This document shows positions 48,724 to 59,125 of a stretch of DNA of 64,000 bases, piece after piece. The notes under the pieces are model-generated. The model made no database searches, was not told the origin of the DNA, and worked only from the letters and a program-made list of their open reading frames with translations. Numbering within the stretch: the first letter of the stretch is position 1; each line of letters opens with the position of its first letter. Made by a program: the position numbers and the translations under genes. Origin of the DNA: Chitinophagaceae bacterium (GTDB lineage Bacteria; Bacteroidota; Bacteroidia; Chitinophagales; Chitinophagaceae); the NCBI GenBank assembly GCA_947375185.1, contig CANCEU010000003.1:20528-84527 (forward strand), in the 5' to 3' direction.

Positions 48724-49695
48724 ATGAAGAAAATAAAATATTTCTTTAATACGCATACCCTGAGATTTGAAAAAATCGAAGTGCCTCTTAGGGTGCGCTT
48801 ATTACAGCTATTTGGTTTTATATTGGCCTCAATTACAACTGGTATTATTATTGTAATCTTAATTTTCCAATACATAGACTCTCCCAAGGAAAAATTATTG
48901 CGTCAACAAAATGAGTCTTATCGTGAAAGTTATAGTGTTTTGCAAGAAAGAGTGAAACAATTGGAATTGCAAATGGCTGAATTAGAAAATCGGGATAATG
49001 ATGTATATAGATCCATTTTCGAGGCTGATCCAATCCCAGACAGCGCACGTGTTAAAGAAATGGAAGCAAAGAAAGAAGTAAGGTTAATTCAAAATTTGTC
49101 TAATGCTGATCTTATCAAAAACATGGTGGCTCAATTGAATAAATTAATTTTAAGGGTGGCTTATCAAGGCACATCATATGTTGAGATCACTAATATGGTA
49201 AAGAATAAGGAAAAATTATTAAAAGCTATTCCTGCTATCCAACCTGTAAGCAATAAAAACTTAAATAGAATTGGTGGAAGTTTTGGGTATCGTGTTGACC
49301 CAGTATATAAAGATTTTCGTTTTCACCAAGGTTTAGATTTTACGGCACCTTCTGGAACGCCTATTTATGCTACTGCCGATGGAACCGTTCAAGCTGCTGG
49401 CTTTAGTACCGATGGCTACGGAAATAAAGTGGTTATTAATCATGGCTATGGGTACCAAACTTTATATGGTCACATGGTGAGCGTGAAAGCAAAAGTAGGG
49501 CAGTCTGTTAAAAGGGGAGAGGTTATAGGATATATAGGAAGCACAGGTAAGAGTACCGGCCCGCATTGTCACTATGAGGTTATTAAAAAAGGAATCAAGG
49601 TAGATCCCGTTTATTATTTTTATAACGACTTAACACCCGAACAATTTGATCGATTGCTTAAAGCTGCTGCAAACAATAAACAAAGTTTAGACTAG
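48724..49695 (+). CDS. M23 family metallopeptidase (membrane-anchored)
   Basis: FHQGLDFTAPSGTPIYATADGTV; GPHCHYEVIKKGIKVDP. Confidence 0.93.
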   Translation: MKKIKYFFNTHTLRFEKIEVPLRVRLLQLFGFILASITTGIIIVILIFQYIDSPKEKLLRQQNESYRESYSVLQERVKQLELQMAELENRDNDVYRSIFEADPIPDSARVKEMEAKKEVRLIQNLSNADLIKNMVAQLNKLILRVAYQGTSYVEITNMVKNKEKLLKAIPAIQPVSNKNLNRIGGSFGYRVDPVYKDFRFHQGLDFTAPSGTPIYATADGTVQAAGFSTDGYGNKVVINHGYGYQTLYGHMVSVKAKVGQSVKRGEVIGYIGSTGKSTGPHCHYEVIKKGIKVDPVYYFYNDLTPEQFDRLLKAAANNKQSLD

Positions 49696-49706
49696 TTTGT
49701 TAAGGA

Positions 49707-50144
49707 TTAACTACTATGGTCGGCTATAATTTTCCACCCATCTTTTGTTTTTCTAAATAGTAAGGTATACACACCATTAAGATCTCCAACTGATCGAATT
49801 AATTTCCATTTCCCAATAACAAAATAGTGATCTTTATTTAAGGGCTTGAAACTAATTATTTCAAATTGTAAAGTGCCCATGTGACTTTTGTCTGGGTAGC
49901 TTTTTTTATAATTTGCTAAGGTATTTGCGTATCCGTAAGTTGGGCCTGATTTTCCAATAAACACAAGACTATCACTGTGTAAATATCCTACCATAAAAGC
50001 GTCTAAATCTCCATTATTCCATGCCTTAATTTGGTTGTCTAAAATTGATTGAATCGCAACAATGTCTTTATTTTGAGCAAATGAAATTTCTGCAAAATAA
50101 AGCTGAGAAAAAATAATGGCGATGATCGATATCCATTTTTTCAT
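49707..50144 (-). CDS. Exported SnoaL/DUF4440-like (NTF2 fold) protein
   Basis: MKKWISIIAIIFSQLYFAEISFAQ; IQSILDNQIKAWNNGDLDAFMVGY...GVYTLLFRKTKDGWKIIADHSS. Confidence 0.8.
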   Translation of the reverse strand: MKKWISIIAIIFSQLYFAEISFAQNKDIVAIQSILDNQIKAWNNGDLDAFMVGYLHSDSLVFIGKSGPTYGYANTLANYKKSYPDKSHMGTLQFEIISFKPLNKDHYFVIGKWKLIRSVGDLNGVYTLLFRKTKDGWKIIADHSS

Positions 50145-50210
50145 AATAGAATGATTTTGAATTGTAACGAAAAGGTATGATAAATAAATAAATCTCCCTA
50201 ATTTGCGCAT

Positions 50211-50816
50211 ATGAGTTATAAGACTTTTTTAAAAAAGGATTTAAAATTGGCTGCCTTATTAAATGAGGATTCGCATGAATTAAAGCGTCGAAAAAATACA
50301 AGCATCAGATTAATTGCAAGTATTATTAGTCAACAATTGAGTACTAAAGTTGCGAAAATTATATTTGATCGATTTTTAGATTTGTATGGTGGAAAAGAAC
50401 CAAGTTGTGATCAGGTATTAGCCACTGATCCATTGACATTGAGAGGAATTGGTTTAAGTAATTCAAAGGTGGCTTATGTGCAAAATGTAGCACAGTTTTT
50501 TTTAGATCATAAAATCACAGACAGCCAATTATATAAAATGGATCCTGAAGAAGTGGTCACTTTATTGACACAAATAAAAGGAGTCGGAAGGTGGACGGTA
50601 GAGATGTTGTTGATGTTTAGTCTTGGTCATGAAAATGTATTTGCAGTAGATGATTTAGGTATTCAACAAGCAATGATTAAGTTGTACAATATCAAATACG
50701 AAACAAAAAAAGAGCTCCAAGCAAAAATGCTTGCTAAGTCAAATAAATGGTCACCTTATAAAACTTATGCTTGCTTGCACTTATGGAAGTGGAAAGACAC
50801 AAAAGCACCGGTATAA
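50211..50816 (+). CDS. DNA-3-methyladenine glycosylase II-like (HhH-GPD)
   Basis: LIASIISQQLSTKVAKIIFDRF; IKGVGRWTVEMLLMFSLGHENVFAVDDLGIQ. Confidence 0.9.
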   Translation: MSYKTFLKKDLKLAALLNEDSHELKRRKNTSIRLIASIISQQLSTKVAKIIFDRFLDLYGGKEPSCDQVLATDPLTLRGIGLSNSKVAYVQNVAQFFLDHKITDSQLYKMDPEEVVTLLTQIKGVGRWTVEMLLMFSLGHENVFAVDDLGIQQAMIKLYNIKYETKKELQAKMLAKSNKWSPYKTYACLHLWKWKDTKAPV

Positions 50817-50827
50817 AACTAATAGTA

Positions 50828-53419
50828 TTAAACTGAGTTTCTAGCTGCGTTTATAATTCCAAACATAGTCCTAGTTAATAGCTTTTCATAGGACGCTTTA
50901 AGTTCAACACTAATATTTGGTTCTTGAACGCGGCATAATGCATATTGTTGAACTGTTAGTAGCGGTAATACAATTCGATCTCTCAATAATATAGAGTGTT
51001 TAGCAACTGTATCGTTTTCCATTAAACTATTTGTGTTGCTTAATTCAAGATAAAGATGTGTAGTCAATTTAAACTCCTCTTTAATTTCATTCCAAATAGT
51101 TCGGTATTCAGGGTCTTTATCAATGTATTTTGTAATAGCAAAACTAGACTTTACCATACTCATCATGCTATTGTCAATCAATGTTTTAAAGAAACTAATA
51201 TTATTAAACAAGGATTGTACATCCTTCCACATTCCTTTTTCTTTTAGTACTTGTAATGCAGTACCCACCCCAAAAAATCCGGGTACATTTTGCTTCATTT
51301 GACTCCAACTTCCTACAAATGGAATGGCTCTTAAGTCTTCAAATTTCAATGTATTGCCAGCACCTCTTTTCGCTGGACGACTTGCGATATTACTTTTACT
51401 ATAATAATTGAGTGGGCTAAATTTTTGCAAATAAGGTAAAAATAATGGACTTTCTTTAAGTTGTTGGTAGGCTTGATAACTAATGTTTCCAAGCTCTTCC
51501 AATATTAATCTATCCTGATGAGACAACTGTAATTTTGTATCAGCAAATAATTCATGACTTACACCAGCACTTAATAATTGTTCTAAATTATATTGTGAGG
51601 AGTGGATTGTTCCAAAATTGGAAGTAATCGTTTGACCTTGAATAGTTAATTGAATTTCTTCATTTTCAATTTGATTGCCCATTGATGCATAAAATTGATG
51701 TGTCTTTCCACCGCCTCGGCTTGGTGGTCCACCTCGACCATCAAAGAATTTTACGACAATATTATTTTTCCTTGAAATATTGGTTAATACTTCCTTTGAT
51801 TTATAGATACTCCAGTTTGCTTGTAAATATCCTCCATCCTTTGTGCCATCACTAAATCCTAGCATAATAGGTTGCTGCATTTTCCTTGCTGCAAGGTGTG
51901 CTGCATATATTGGATGTTGATATAAGTAATTCATTATTGTTTCAGAAGCACTTAAGTCATCAATGGTTTCAAATAAAGGAACGATGTCGATATTTGTCAA
52001 ATTTTCATCCCATCCGCACAATCTAAAAAGTGCATATAGCTCCATTACATTTACTTCAGATTGACAATTGCTAATTACATAGCGATGGCATCCTGCAATC
52101 CCATTAATACTTTGTACCTGATTAATTGCATAGATACTTTCAATGGTATCTTTTGTAATAGTCTCTGTAAATTGGTTTGGATCAATTTGGTCTTTGATTG
52201 TAATTAAACAGGCCACTTTTTCAACAGCACTTAATTGGGAATAGTTATCTGGCAAATAGCTTTTCCCCGTTTTTTCCTTCATTGTTTTATTAATATCTAA
52301 TAAAACCTGTAAATGAATTCGGCTATCTTGTCTAATATCTAATGAAGCAAAGTGAGTGCCAAATATTTTCACTTTATTTAACAAACTATCTAACCTTGAA
52401 AGGTATAAAGAGTGATACTCGTCTTTTATTTTTTTTCGGATGGTAGTTAAGCATCCAATTATTTCTTCAACAGAGATAGGTTTACTTTGATCAGGTCTGA
52501 ATACATTTTCATATAAACTCGCTTCCAATGATGTCAATAAAGTATCTACACCTGCGAAAGTTAGTTTTCTTTTTAGTTTTCTTACGTCTCTATAATAACA
52601 AACAATAATGCTACTTCTTAATGCCTGTGCAACCTTAATTGTAGTTGCGGCATTAACAAATGGATTTCCGTCTCTGTCACCACCTGGCCAAAATCCAAGT
52701 TCTATAAATGGATTTTCACTTTCAAAATTGTTATCAAATACATCATTCACAATTGTATCGTAAATATGTCCAATTGAATGGTAAAACACATTTTCCAAAT
52801 ACCACATTAAATTTAATGCTTCGTCCGTTGGAGTGGGTTGCTTTTTATTAAAGAATGGGGTAAGTCCAAGTTGTTGAATATAATGATTAATTGTATTGTA
52901 ATCATTTTTTGCGATGGCTTCCCCCATATCATGAATGATTCCAAGCACATTGGAAGGGTAAAACTGGGTAGGATGTGCGGTAAGCACAATGCGCACTTTA
53001 AAATCTTTTAATTTATTTTTAAGTGCTTGTGTTTTTCCTGTAAAGCCTGCTTCTCTAATTAATGCCTTAATACTCCCAGCACCTTCCATGTCATTCACCG
53101 TGGTAAAAGCAGCATCTTCAATTGCATCAAATAATACCACTTGTCTCTCCATGTATTGAACATATTTAAACAAATGGTCAATTTTTTCAGACTCGCTAGT
53201 TACTTCTGTTTGACGATTAAAAAAGTAATCAATTATTTCAACTGGCGACTTTCCCTTAGCATACCCATCTTCACATGTCTGTAGCATAATAGGTAGTAAT
53301 GCACCTACATTCGCTATACCTGAATAAGGGAGCGCAGCGAATAAGCTGTTATAAATAATGTACTTATCTGATACATTACGTCTAAATTGTCCTGAATAGT
53401 TGTTAATTGAGCTTGCCAT
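50828..53419 (-). CDS. ppc: Phosphoenolpyruvate carboxylase, divergent Bacteroidota form
   Basis: VLTAHPTQFYPSNVLG; GFWPGGDRDGNPFV; FFDGRGGPPSRGGGKTHQF. Confidence 0.88.
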   Translation of the reverse strand: MASSINNYSGQFRRNVSDKYIIYNSLFAALPYSGIANVGALLPIMLQTCEDGYAKGKSPVEIIDYFFNRQTEVTSESEKIDHLFKYVQYMERQVVLFDAIEDAAFTTVNDMEGAGSIKALIREAGFTGKTQALKNKLKDFKVRIVLTAHPTQFYPSNVLGIIHDMGEAIAKNDYNTINHYIQQLGLTPFFNKKQPTPTDEALNLMWYLENVFYHSIGHIYDTIVNDVFDNNFESENPFIELGFWPGGDRDGNPFVNAATTIKVAQALRSSIIVCYYRDVRKLKRKLTFAGVDTLLTSLEASLYENVFRPDQSKPISVEEIIGCLTTIRKKIKDEYHSLYLSRLDSLLNKVKIFGTHFASLDIRQDSRIHLQVLLDINKTMKEKTGKSYLPDNYSQLSAVEKVACLITIKDQIDPNQFTETITKDTIESIYAINQVQSINGIAGCHRYVISNCQSEVNVMELYALFRLCGWDENLTNIDIVPLFETIDDLSASETIMNYLYQHPIYAAHLAARKMQQPIMLGFSDGTKDGGYLQANWSIYKSKEVLTNISRKNNIVVKFFDGRGGPPSRGGGKTHQFYASMGNQIENEEIQLTIQGQTITSNFGTIHSSQYNLEQLLSAGVSHELFADTKLQLSHQDRLILEELGNISYQAYQQLKESPLFLPYLQKFSPLNYYSKSNIASRPAKRGAGNTLKFEDLRAIPFVGSWSQMKQNVPGFFGVGTALQVLKEKGMWKDVQSLFNNISFFKTLIDNSMMSMVKSSFAITKYIDKDPEYRTIWNEIKEEFKLTTHLYLELSNTNSLMENDTVAKHSILLRDRIVLPLLTVQQYALCRVQEPNISVELKASYEKLLTRTMFGIINAARNSV

Positions 53420-53500
53420 GATTGTAGTTTAAAGGTACTACAAAAATTGGGAAGAATCCTTGAAACCCTTGTCCTCATTGATTCCTAATGAATGTTTGTT

Positions 53501-54259
53501 TTAGGAGTTGGGATTGTGTATGTAGGTTGGATATTGAATATCATGGTAAAATGCAAAGGTCCATTGAGCCGCAGCACCTTGTTCCCACCATAATTGTCGC
53601 CATTGCATTGCCGCTTTTCCGTCTAAATCATATTTTGCAACAAACTTAGATTTCATTTGTTGTAGTTGAGGTGCCACATCTCCTCCGAAGAAAAACGTGG
53701 TATCTGCTTCTTTAATCCATGCTACTTGATGGTATAAACTATGTCCTGCAGTGAGTTGATAATGTATTAAATCATCAATTACACCTTCATCTTCTGTAAG
53801 CCAAATAACCCCACTAAAATCTTCTAAGATGCTTACCTGTTCGGCTAAGTAAGATGGGTTTTGTCCGCTTACTGCTAAATCGAATTCCCTTTTTTGAACA
53901 TAATATTTTGCGTAAGGAAAACTAATAAAACGCTCATTATAGGTAGGATGTATGTAGCTAATTCCGCCTGCATGGTCCTTATGCAAATGACTCATAAATA
54001 CCTTTGTGATACTTGAAGGGTCAATTCCATTTTGCATTAAATTTTCATGTAACTGAAGAGCCCCTGATTTTCCAATATATCCAAGGCCAGTATCAAATAA
54101 AATAATGTCATTGTCAGTAACAACAACAAATGGCTGAATCTCTACAAGGATACTTCCCTTGGGTCTATTTTGTAAATTTTCAGTCGATGTATCAAATGGC
54201 ACAAACACTTTTGTTTGGTCAATTGTAAAACTACCCTCGGATAATGGATAAATACGCAT
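53501..54259 (-). CDS. MBL-fold metallohydrolase
   Basis: VFMSHLHKDHAGGISY; DIILFDTGLG. Confidence 0.88.
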   Translation of the reverse strand: MRIYPLSEGSFTIDQTKVFVPFDTSTENLQNRPKGSILVEIQPFVVVTDNDIILFDTGLGYIGKSGALQLHENLMQNGIDPSSITKVFMSHLHKDHAGGISYIHPTYNERFISFPYAKYYVQKREFDLAVSGQNPSYLAEQVSILEDFSGVIWLTEDEGVIDDLIHYQLTAGHSLYHQVAWIKEADTTFFFGGDVAPQLQQMKSKFVAKYDLDGKAAMQWRQLWWEQGAAAQWTFAFYHDIQYPTYIHNPNS

Positions 54260-54268
54260 AGTAATAAA

Positions 54269-55615
54269 TTATCTTAACACCATTTGTCTGTCTGCATCCA
54301 ATCTTAATAAGATAAATACCAACACGGTAAAAGTTAATAAAGAAGATCCACCATAACTAATGAGTGGAAGAGGAATACCCACAACGGGGAATAATCCAAT
54401 AGTCATGCTGATATTTACGGCAATATGGAAAAAGAATATCCCAACCACGCTATAAGCATACACTCTTGAAAAAGTACTTCTTTGCCTTTCTGCAATTCTT
54501 ATAATTCTAAATAGAAAAAATAAGTATAAGCCTAAAAAGGACGCAGTTCCAATGAATCCAAATGCTTCACCTAGTGAGGTGAAAATAAAATCGGTATTCT
54601 GTTCGGGTACATATTTTCCTCTAGTTTGTGTTCCTTTCAAAAATCCTCTTCCCCAAAATCCGCCCGATCCAATAGCAATTTTACTTTGCTTAACATTATA
54701 GTCGTCGGGCTTTTTCCCGTGCTGCTTGCCTGATGCAGATGCTGATTTTTTATTTTGACTACAATCATATTCTTTTCCAATCATGCTATATATTCTTGTG
54801 CTTTGATAGCACTCAAATACATTGTTAAAGATGTAAGGAACCACATACCGAATGGTACCAAAACAAATGGCCCAAATACCAATTACAATTAATATACTAT
54901 TTCTATTACGTTTAAATCTTTTGACCATACTAATAATAAAAACTGCAGCTATAATGGTAAGTATTATGGCAAGCAGGGTAGGCTCTAAAAGTAAGGTTGC
55001 AATTACTAATACCGCAAATGAAAGAGCAACAATAAGAATGACAGGAGGGAGGCCTTCTCGGTACATAGCAAATAGAAAAGCGCTATATACTAATGCCAAT
55101 CCCATTTCATGTTGCATTATAGAAAGAATTGCAGGAAGTGCAATGATGCCCCCAGCTATTAGATGAGACTTTATTTTGGTGAAGTCGGTTTCGGGTTTTG
55201 AAATAAATTTGGCCAAAATAAGAGCAGTAAAAATTTTACATAGTTCTGCTGGCTGTAAATTAAATCCACCAGCAATTGGTATCCAGCTTTTGGATCCATT
55301 TATGTTTTTCCCCAACACAAAAGTGGCCAGCATCAAAACAATTCCAACTCCATAGGAAATATTTGCTAGGGCAGTAAATACCTTGCTATCCATTAATAGA
55401 ATAAATATGCCCACAAATCCACAAAAAATTGCAAAGTAAATTTGTTTACTGTAACTATTTTTTCCTGCAATCAAGGAATTGCTCCAATTAATGTTTGGAT
55501 TAAACTCGACCATAAAAATGCACAATATCCCAATGGCTACCATTGCAAAATATAGAATGATAACAGCCAAATCAGTACCCTTAGAAAAATTATTTTGATT
55601 AGGTGTGTTGGACAT
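54269..55615 (-). CDS. rodA: Rod shape-determining protein RodA (SEDS glycosyltransferase)
   Basis: KSWIPIAGGFNLQPAELCKIFTALILAKF; IAIGSGGFWGRGFLKGTQT; GIPLPLISYGGSSLLT. Confidence 0.93.
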   Translation of the reverse strand: MSNTPNQNNFSKGTDLAVIILYFAMVAIGILCIFMVEFNPNINWSNSLIAGKNSYSKQIYFAIFCGFVGIFILLMDSKVFTALANISYGVGIVLMLATFVLGKNINGSKSWIPIAGGFNLQPAELCKIFTALILAKFISKPETDFTKIKSHLIAGGIIALPAILSIMQHEMGLALVYSAFLFAMYREGLPPVILIVALSFAVLVIATLLLEPTLLAIILTIIAAVFIISMVKRFKRNRNSILIVIGIWAICFGTIRYVVPYIFNNVFECYQSTRIYSMIGKEYDCSQNKKSASASGKQHGKKPDDYNVKQSKIAIGSGGFWGRGFLKGTQTRGKYVPEQNTDFIFTSLGEAFGFIGTASFLGLYLFFLFRIIRIAERQRSTFSRVYAYSVVGIFFFHIAVNISMTIGLFPVVGIPLPLISYGGSSLLTFTVLVFILLRLDADRQMVLR

Positions 55616-57737
55616 TTTTTGTGTTTATAGTCTTTTTCTTCTTTTTATTTATAAGCGCTGCACTATCTTTTTTAACAGTGTTGGAATTGTTTGTTGGAGG
55701 TATGGAACTTGTTTTTTTGAAACTTGAATCCACAGCCTTTTGAATAGTATCTTTTGGCTTTTGTGGTTTTGCATTATTTTCTGAAACCATTTCCATATCC
55801 CAAACATCTCCTAATTCATCATTGTTGTATTCTATTGGAGTTAAGCGTTCCGATTTATTATTGCGTACATACCAATCTTTAATAGACTGCGGCATAAGGT
55901 CAACATTAGCGAGGTATTCTGTTTTTGTTTTACTCTCGGCAGTAAGTGTATCGTTTAAATATTTCTCCATTAATAAGCCTCCAATTGGTCCAGCCCAAGT
56001 TGCACCAAATCCTGCATTCTCTACAACTACTGCAACTGCCACTTTGGGATTGTCTTTAGGCGCAAAACAAACAAATAAAGAGTGGTTTTTGCCATGAGGA
56101 TTTTGTGCTGTACCCGTTTTTGCGCAATATTCATGGCCAGGAACTTTAATGCCTGCGGCTGTTCCATATACTGTTACATCGTGCATCCCTTCTTTAATAA
56201 TTTTAAAGATATCACCAGAAATTTTTGTTACTTCTTGTTTGGTTCTAAATTTTGCAAGTATTGCTTTATCATCTTCATCTTCATCTTCTAAACTATCTAC
56301 AAAATGTGGAGTATAGTAAAATCCTTCATTTGCAATTAATGCCATTGCGTTGGCTAATTGTAATGGTGTTGCCGTCATTCTATCTTGACCAATGCCTAGG
56401 GTAAGCATATAACAACTATTCCAATATTTAGGGTTACCGAAATCCTTATTATACTGTGCAGTATCGGGAATACTTGCCTTGTTTTCGCTTGGCAAATCAA
56501 TCCCAAGTTTACGCCCTAAGCCAAAACTATTTACGTATTCTTTCCATTTTAAATAACCCTGTTTTGCATTGTGGTACTTAGGGTTGTCAATAGCCATTCT
56601 AAAAACCTGTAAAAAATATGAGTTACATGAATTGGCTAAAGCTAATTGCAAATTCGCAGCATGCCCAGCATTATGGTGTTCACATTTTCTTGGATCGCCA
56701 CATGAGGTATATAATCCAAAGCAATTGTAGCCAAAACTAGGAGAAATTAGGCCCTCATCTAATGCAATCAGCGCTCCCATTGGTTTAAATGTAGATCCAG
56801 GAGGGTATTGACCTTTAATGGCACGATTATAAATGGGTCTTGCAGTGTCAGTTAATAAACTTCCAATAGTTCTTCTTCTTTGATTGCCGGTTAATAAGTT
56901 GGGGTTATATCCAGGACTTGATGCCATTGCAATCACACCACCTGTTTTTGGGTTGATCACCACGGCACTACCAATTTTATGCTGTAATAATTTTTCGGCT
57001 AATTGCTGCACATCTACATCCATGCTTGTATATAAATTTCTACCTGCCACTGCTAATGTATCAAATTGTCCTTTCTCAAATGCGCCTTGTATTTTTCCTT
57101 TGTTGTCTCTTAAAAATCTTTTCACCCCACGCTGACCCATTAATACATTTTCATATTGTTTTTCAAGACCAGTCATACCCGCATAGTCTCCCATTTCGTA
57201 TCCTTCATCTTCATGCTTTTGTAAAAAATTAACATCCACTTCGGCAACATAGCCAAGTACATGGGCTGCAGTATTGTATGGGTAGGTTCTAATAGATCTC
57301 TCAGATAAAGAGAAGCCTGGGAATCGGTATAAATTTTCAGTTAATTGTGCGTAAAGCTCAGGAGAAAGAAAAGGCTCAAATATGCCCGCTTTCACTCTTG
57401 AGTTTTTTACAATTACTTCAATCATTCTTTTAGTAAACTCATCCTTGTCGATACGCAAAATATTACATAATGCAATAGTGTCTACGCCCTTTGCTTCATT
57501 TGGAATTACCACTAAATCATAACTAATACTATTTTCAAGTAAGGCTCTTCTTTTTCGATCGTAGATAATACCTCTGTCTGGGTATATGATTTTTCTAAAA
57601 ATAGCATTATTATCAGCAGCTAACTTGTACTTATTTGAAAATATTTGTAAGCTGATTAGTTGCCCAATGATAATTACAAAAACAAAGCCAATGATGATTT
57701 GAATAATACCGCCACGATTAGAATTGTACAATGCCAT
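55599..57737 (-). CDS. mrdA: Penicillin-binding protein 2 (transpeptidase)
   Basis: DRGIIYDRKRRALLENSISYDLVV; YPPGSTFKPMGAL (SxxK); ANSCNSYF (SxN); CAKTGTAQNPHG (KTG). Confidence 0.93.
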   Translation of the reverse strand: MALYNSNRGGIIQIIIGFVFVIIIGQLISLQIFSNKYKLAADNNAIFRKIIYPDRGIIYDRKRRALLENSISYDLVVIPNEAKGVDTIALCNILRIDKDEFTKRMIEVIVKNSRVKAGIFEPFLSPELYAQLTENLYRFPGFSLSERSIRTYPYNTAAHVLGYVAEVDVNFLQKHEDEGYEMGDYAGMTGLEKQYENVLMGQRGVKRFLRDNKGKIQGAFEKGQFDTLAVAGRNLYTSMDVDVQQLAEKLLQHKIGSAVVINPKTGGVIAMASSPGYNPNLLTGNQRRRTIGSLLTDTARPIYNRAIKGQYPPGSTFKPMGALIALDEGLISPSFGYNCFGLYTSCGDPRKCEHHNAGHAANLQLALANSCNSYFLQVFRMAIDNPKYHNAKQGYLKWKEYVNSFGLGRKLGIDLPSENKASIPDTAQYNKDFGNPKYWNSCYMLTLGIGQDRMTATPLQLANAMALIANEGFYYTPHFVDSLEDEDEDDKAILAKFRTKQEVTKISGDIFKIIKEGMHDVTVYGTAAGIKVPGHEYCAKTGTAQNPHGKNHSLFVCFAPKDNPKVAVAVVVENAGFGATWAGPIGGLLMEKYLNDTLTAESKTKTEYLANVDLMPQSIKDWYVRNNKSERLTPIEYNNDELGDVWDMEMVSENNAKPQKPKDTIQKAVDSSFKKTSSIPPTNNSNTVKKDSAALINKKKKKTINTKNVQHT

Positions 57738-57741
57738 TTAA

Positions 57742-58263
57742 TTATCGTTTTATATTGCGGCGGTTCATAACAAGTTCAACTAATAAAATCAACAAGACAC
57801 TCATTAAGCTTGTTGCAATCACTTTTCCTATGAAATAAGTAAAATTGCCAAACTGCAACCATTCCAAAAGCACTAAATAAAAGTGATGTATAAATGTAAG
57901 TAGAAATACATAAATAAGAAATGGTCCCCAGCCCATTGTTCCTACACTTGGCTCTTTTGTAACTTCCTCGGAGGTTTCTTGTGCTAACAATAAATTTAAT
58001 ATAGTTGGTCGTACATAACCTACTAGGGTTGCTGCTGCAGCATGAAGCCCTGGCGTATTTGTGAAAATGTCTAAGCTATATCCAAGTATAAATCCAAGTA
58101 TGGTAAGCGTTAATCTGTTGGTGCCGAATGGAAGCCATAACAAAAAAGTGAAATACAAGTATGGTGTAATAAATTGGTGTAATGGAGGCACTTCGTTTAA
58201 GATGATAATTTGTATCAACAAAAACAAAACAAATCGAATGCTATTTTTTAAAATATTATTCAT
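57742..58263 (-). CDS. mreD: MreD-like rod shape-determining protein
   Basis: Multi-TM; position between mreC and pbp2. Confidence 0.75.
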   Translation of the reverse strand: MNNILKNSIRFVLFLLIQIIILNEVPPLHQFITPYLYFTFLLWLPFGTNRLTLTILGFILGYSLDIFTNTPGLHAAAATLVGYVRPTILNLLLAQETSEEVTKEPSVGTMGWGPFLIYVFLLTFIHHFYLVLLEWLQFGNFTYFIGKVIATSLMSVLLILLVELVMNRRNIKR

Positions 58264-59110
58264 TAGTTGCCTCTGGTTTTTCTAATTGTTTTTGTTCGGC
58301 CATTCTTTTATTTTCAACCAAGTAAATATATTCTAAATTAAAAAAGTTAGTAGCAGCCTTAACATTTAAAGTTAAAAAATTACTAGCCGGATCTTTAATT
58401 ACACTTATTACTTTTCCTATCATTAATTGAGAAGGGAAATTCGATGAATAAGGACTGGTAAGCACAGTGTCACCAATTTTAGGTACGGCACTCTTTGAAA
58501 TATTTTTTAGCACCAAAACATTTGGGTCAGCTCCATCCCACTCAATACTTCCTGCCACTTTATCTCTTTTTAACATCGCGCTTACTTTACTATTGCGATG
58601 TAATAAACTCATTATTTTACTATAGTTATCATTTACTTCTACAACCACACCAACAATACTTCCATCAGGACTTATTGCTGCCATGTCTTTTACTACGCCT
58701 TGTTTTGCGCCACGCTCCACCCAGACATAATTTTTTTGTAATGTAAATGTGTTGCCAACAACTTTAGCAGGGTAGTAATAAAACTTTCTGATTTTCTCCA
58801 AGCTATCTTTCCTTAAAACAAGTGTGCCTGATTTTTTTGTGGTATCTATTGCGACAAAATCCTGCGCTAACTGATTTCGAAGTGCTGCGTTCTCTGCGAT
58901 CAATCGAGCATTCGTTTCTTTTAAATTAAAAAAGTAAGCCCAATTATTATAGTATCTGTTAATATTGCCAGCCGCTTGATTGGTTACGCCTCCAAAAAAC
59001 ACTTCATGAGATTTGCTATAGGACGACAACATTACTAATGATACAATTTGCAGTATCAAGAAACTAAAAAAAGTAAGGTTGTGTCTTATGAAACCAATGA
59101 TATTCTTCAA
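58256..59110 (-). CDS. mreC: Rod shape-determining protein MreC
   Basis: VERGAKQGVVKDMAAISPDGSIVGVVVEVNDNYSKIMSLLHRNSKVSAMLKRDKVAGSIEWDG. Confidence 0.92.
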   Translation of the reverse strand: MKNIIGFIRHNLTFFSFLILQIVSLVMLSSYSKSHEVFFGGVTNQAAGNINRYYNNWAYFFNLKETNARLIAENAALRNQLAQDFVAIDTTKKSGTLVLRKDSLEKIRKFYYYPAKVVGNTFTLQKNYVWVERGAKQGVVKDMAAISPDGSIVGVVVEVNDNYSKIMSLLHRNSKVSAMLKRDKVAGSIEWDGADPNVLVLKNISKSAVPKIGDTVLTSPYSSNFPSQLMIGKVISVIKDPASNFLTLNVKAATNFFNLEYIYLVENKRMAEQKQLEKPEATNE

Positions 59111-59125
59111 GCGTAAGGACTTTTA

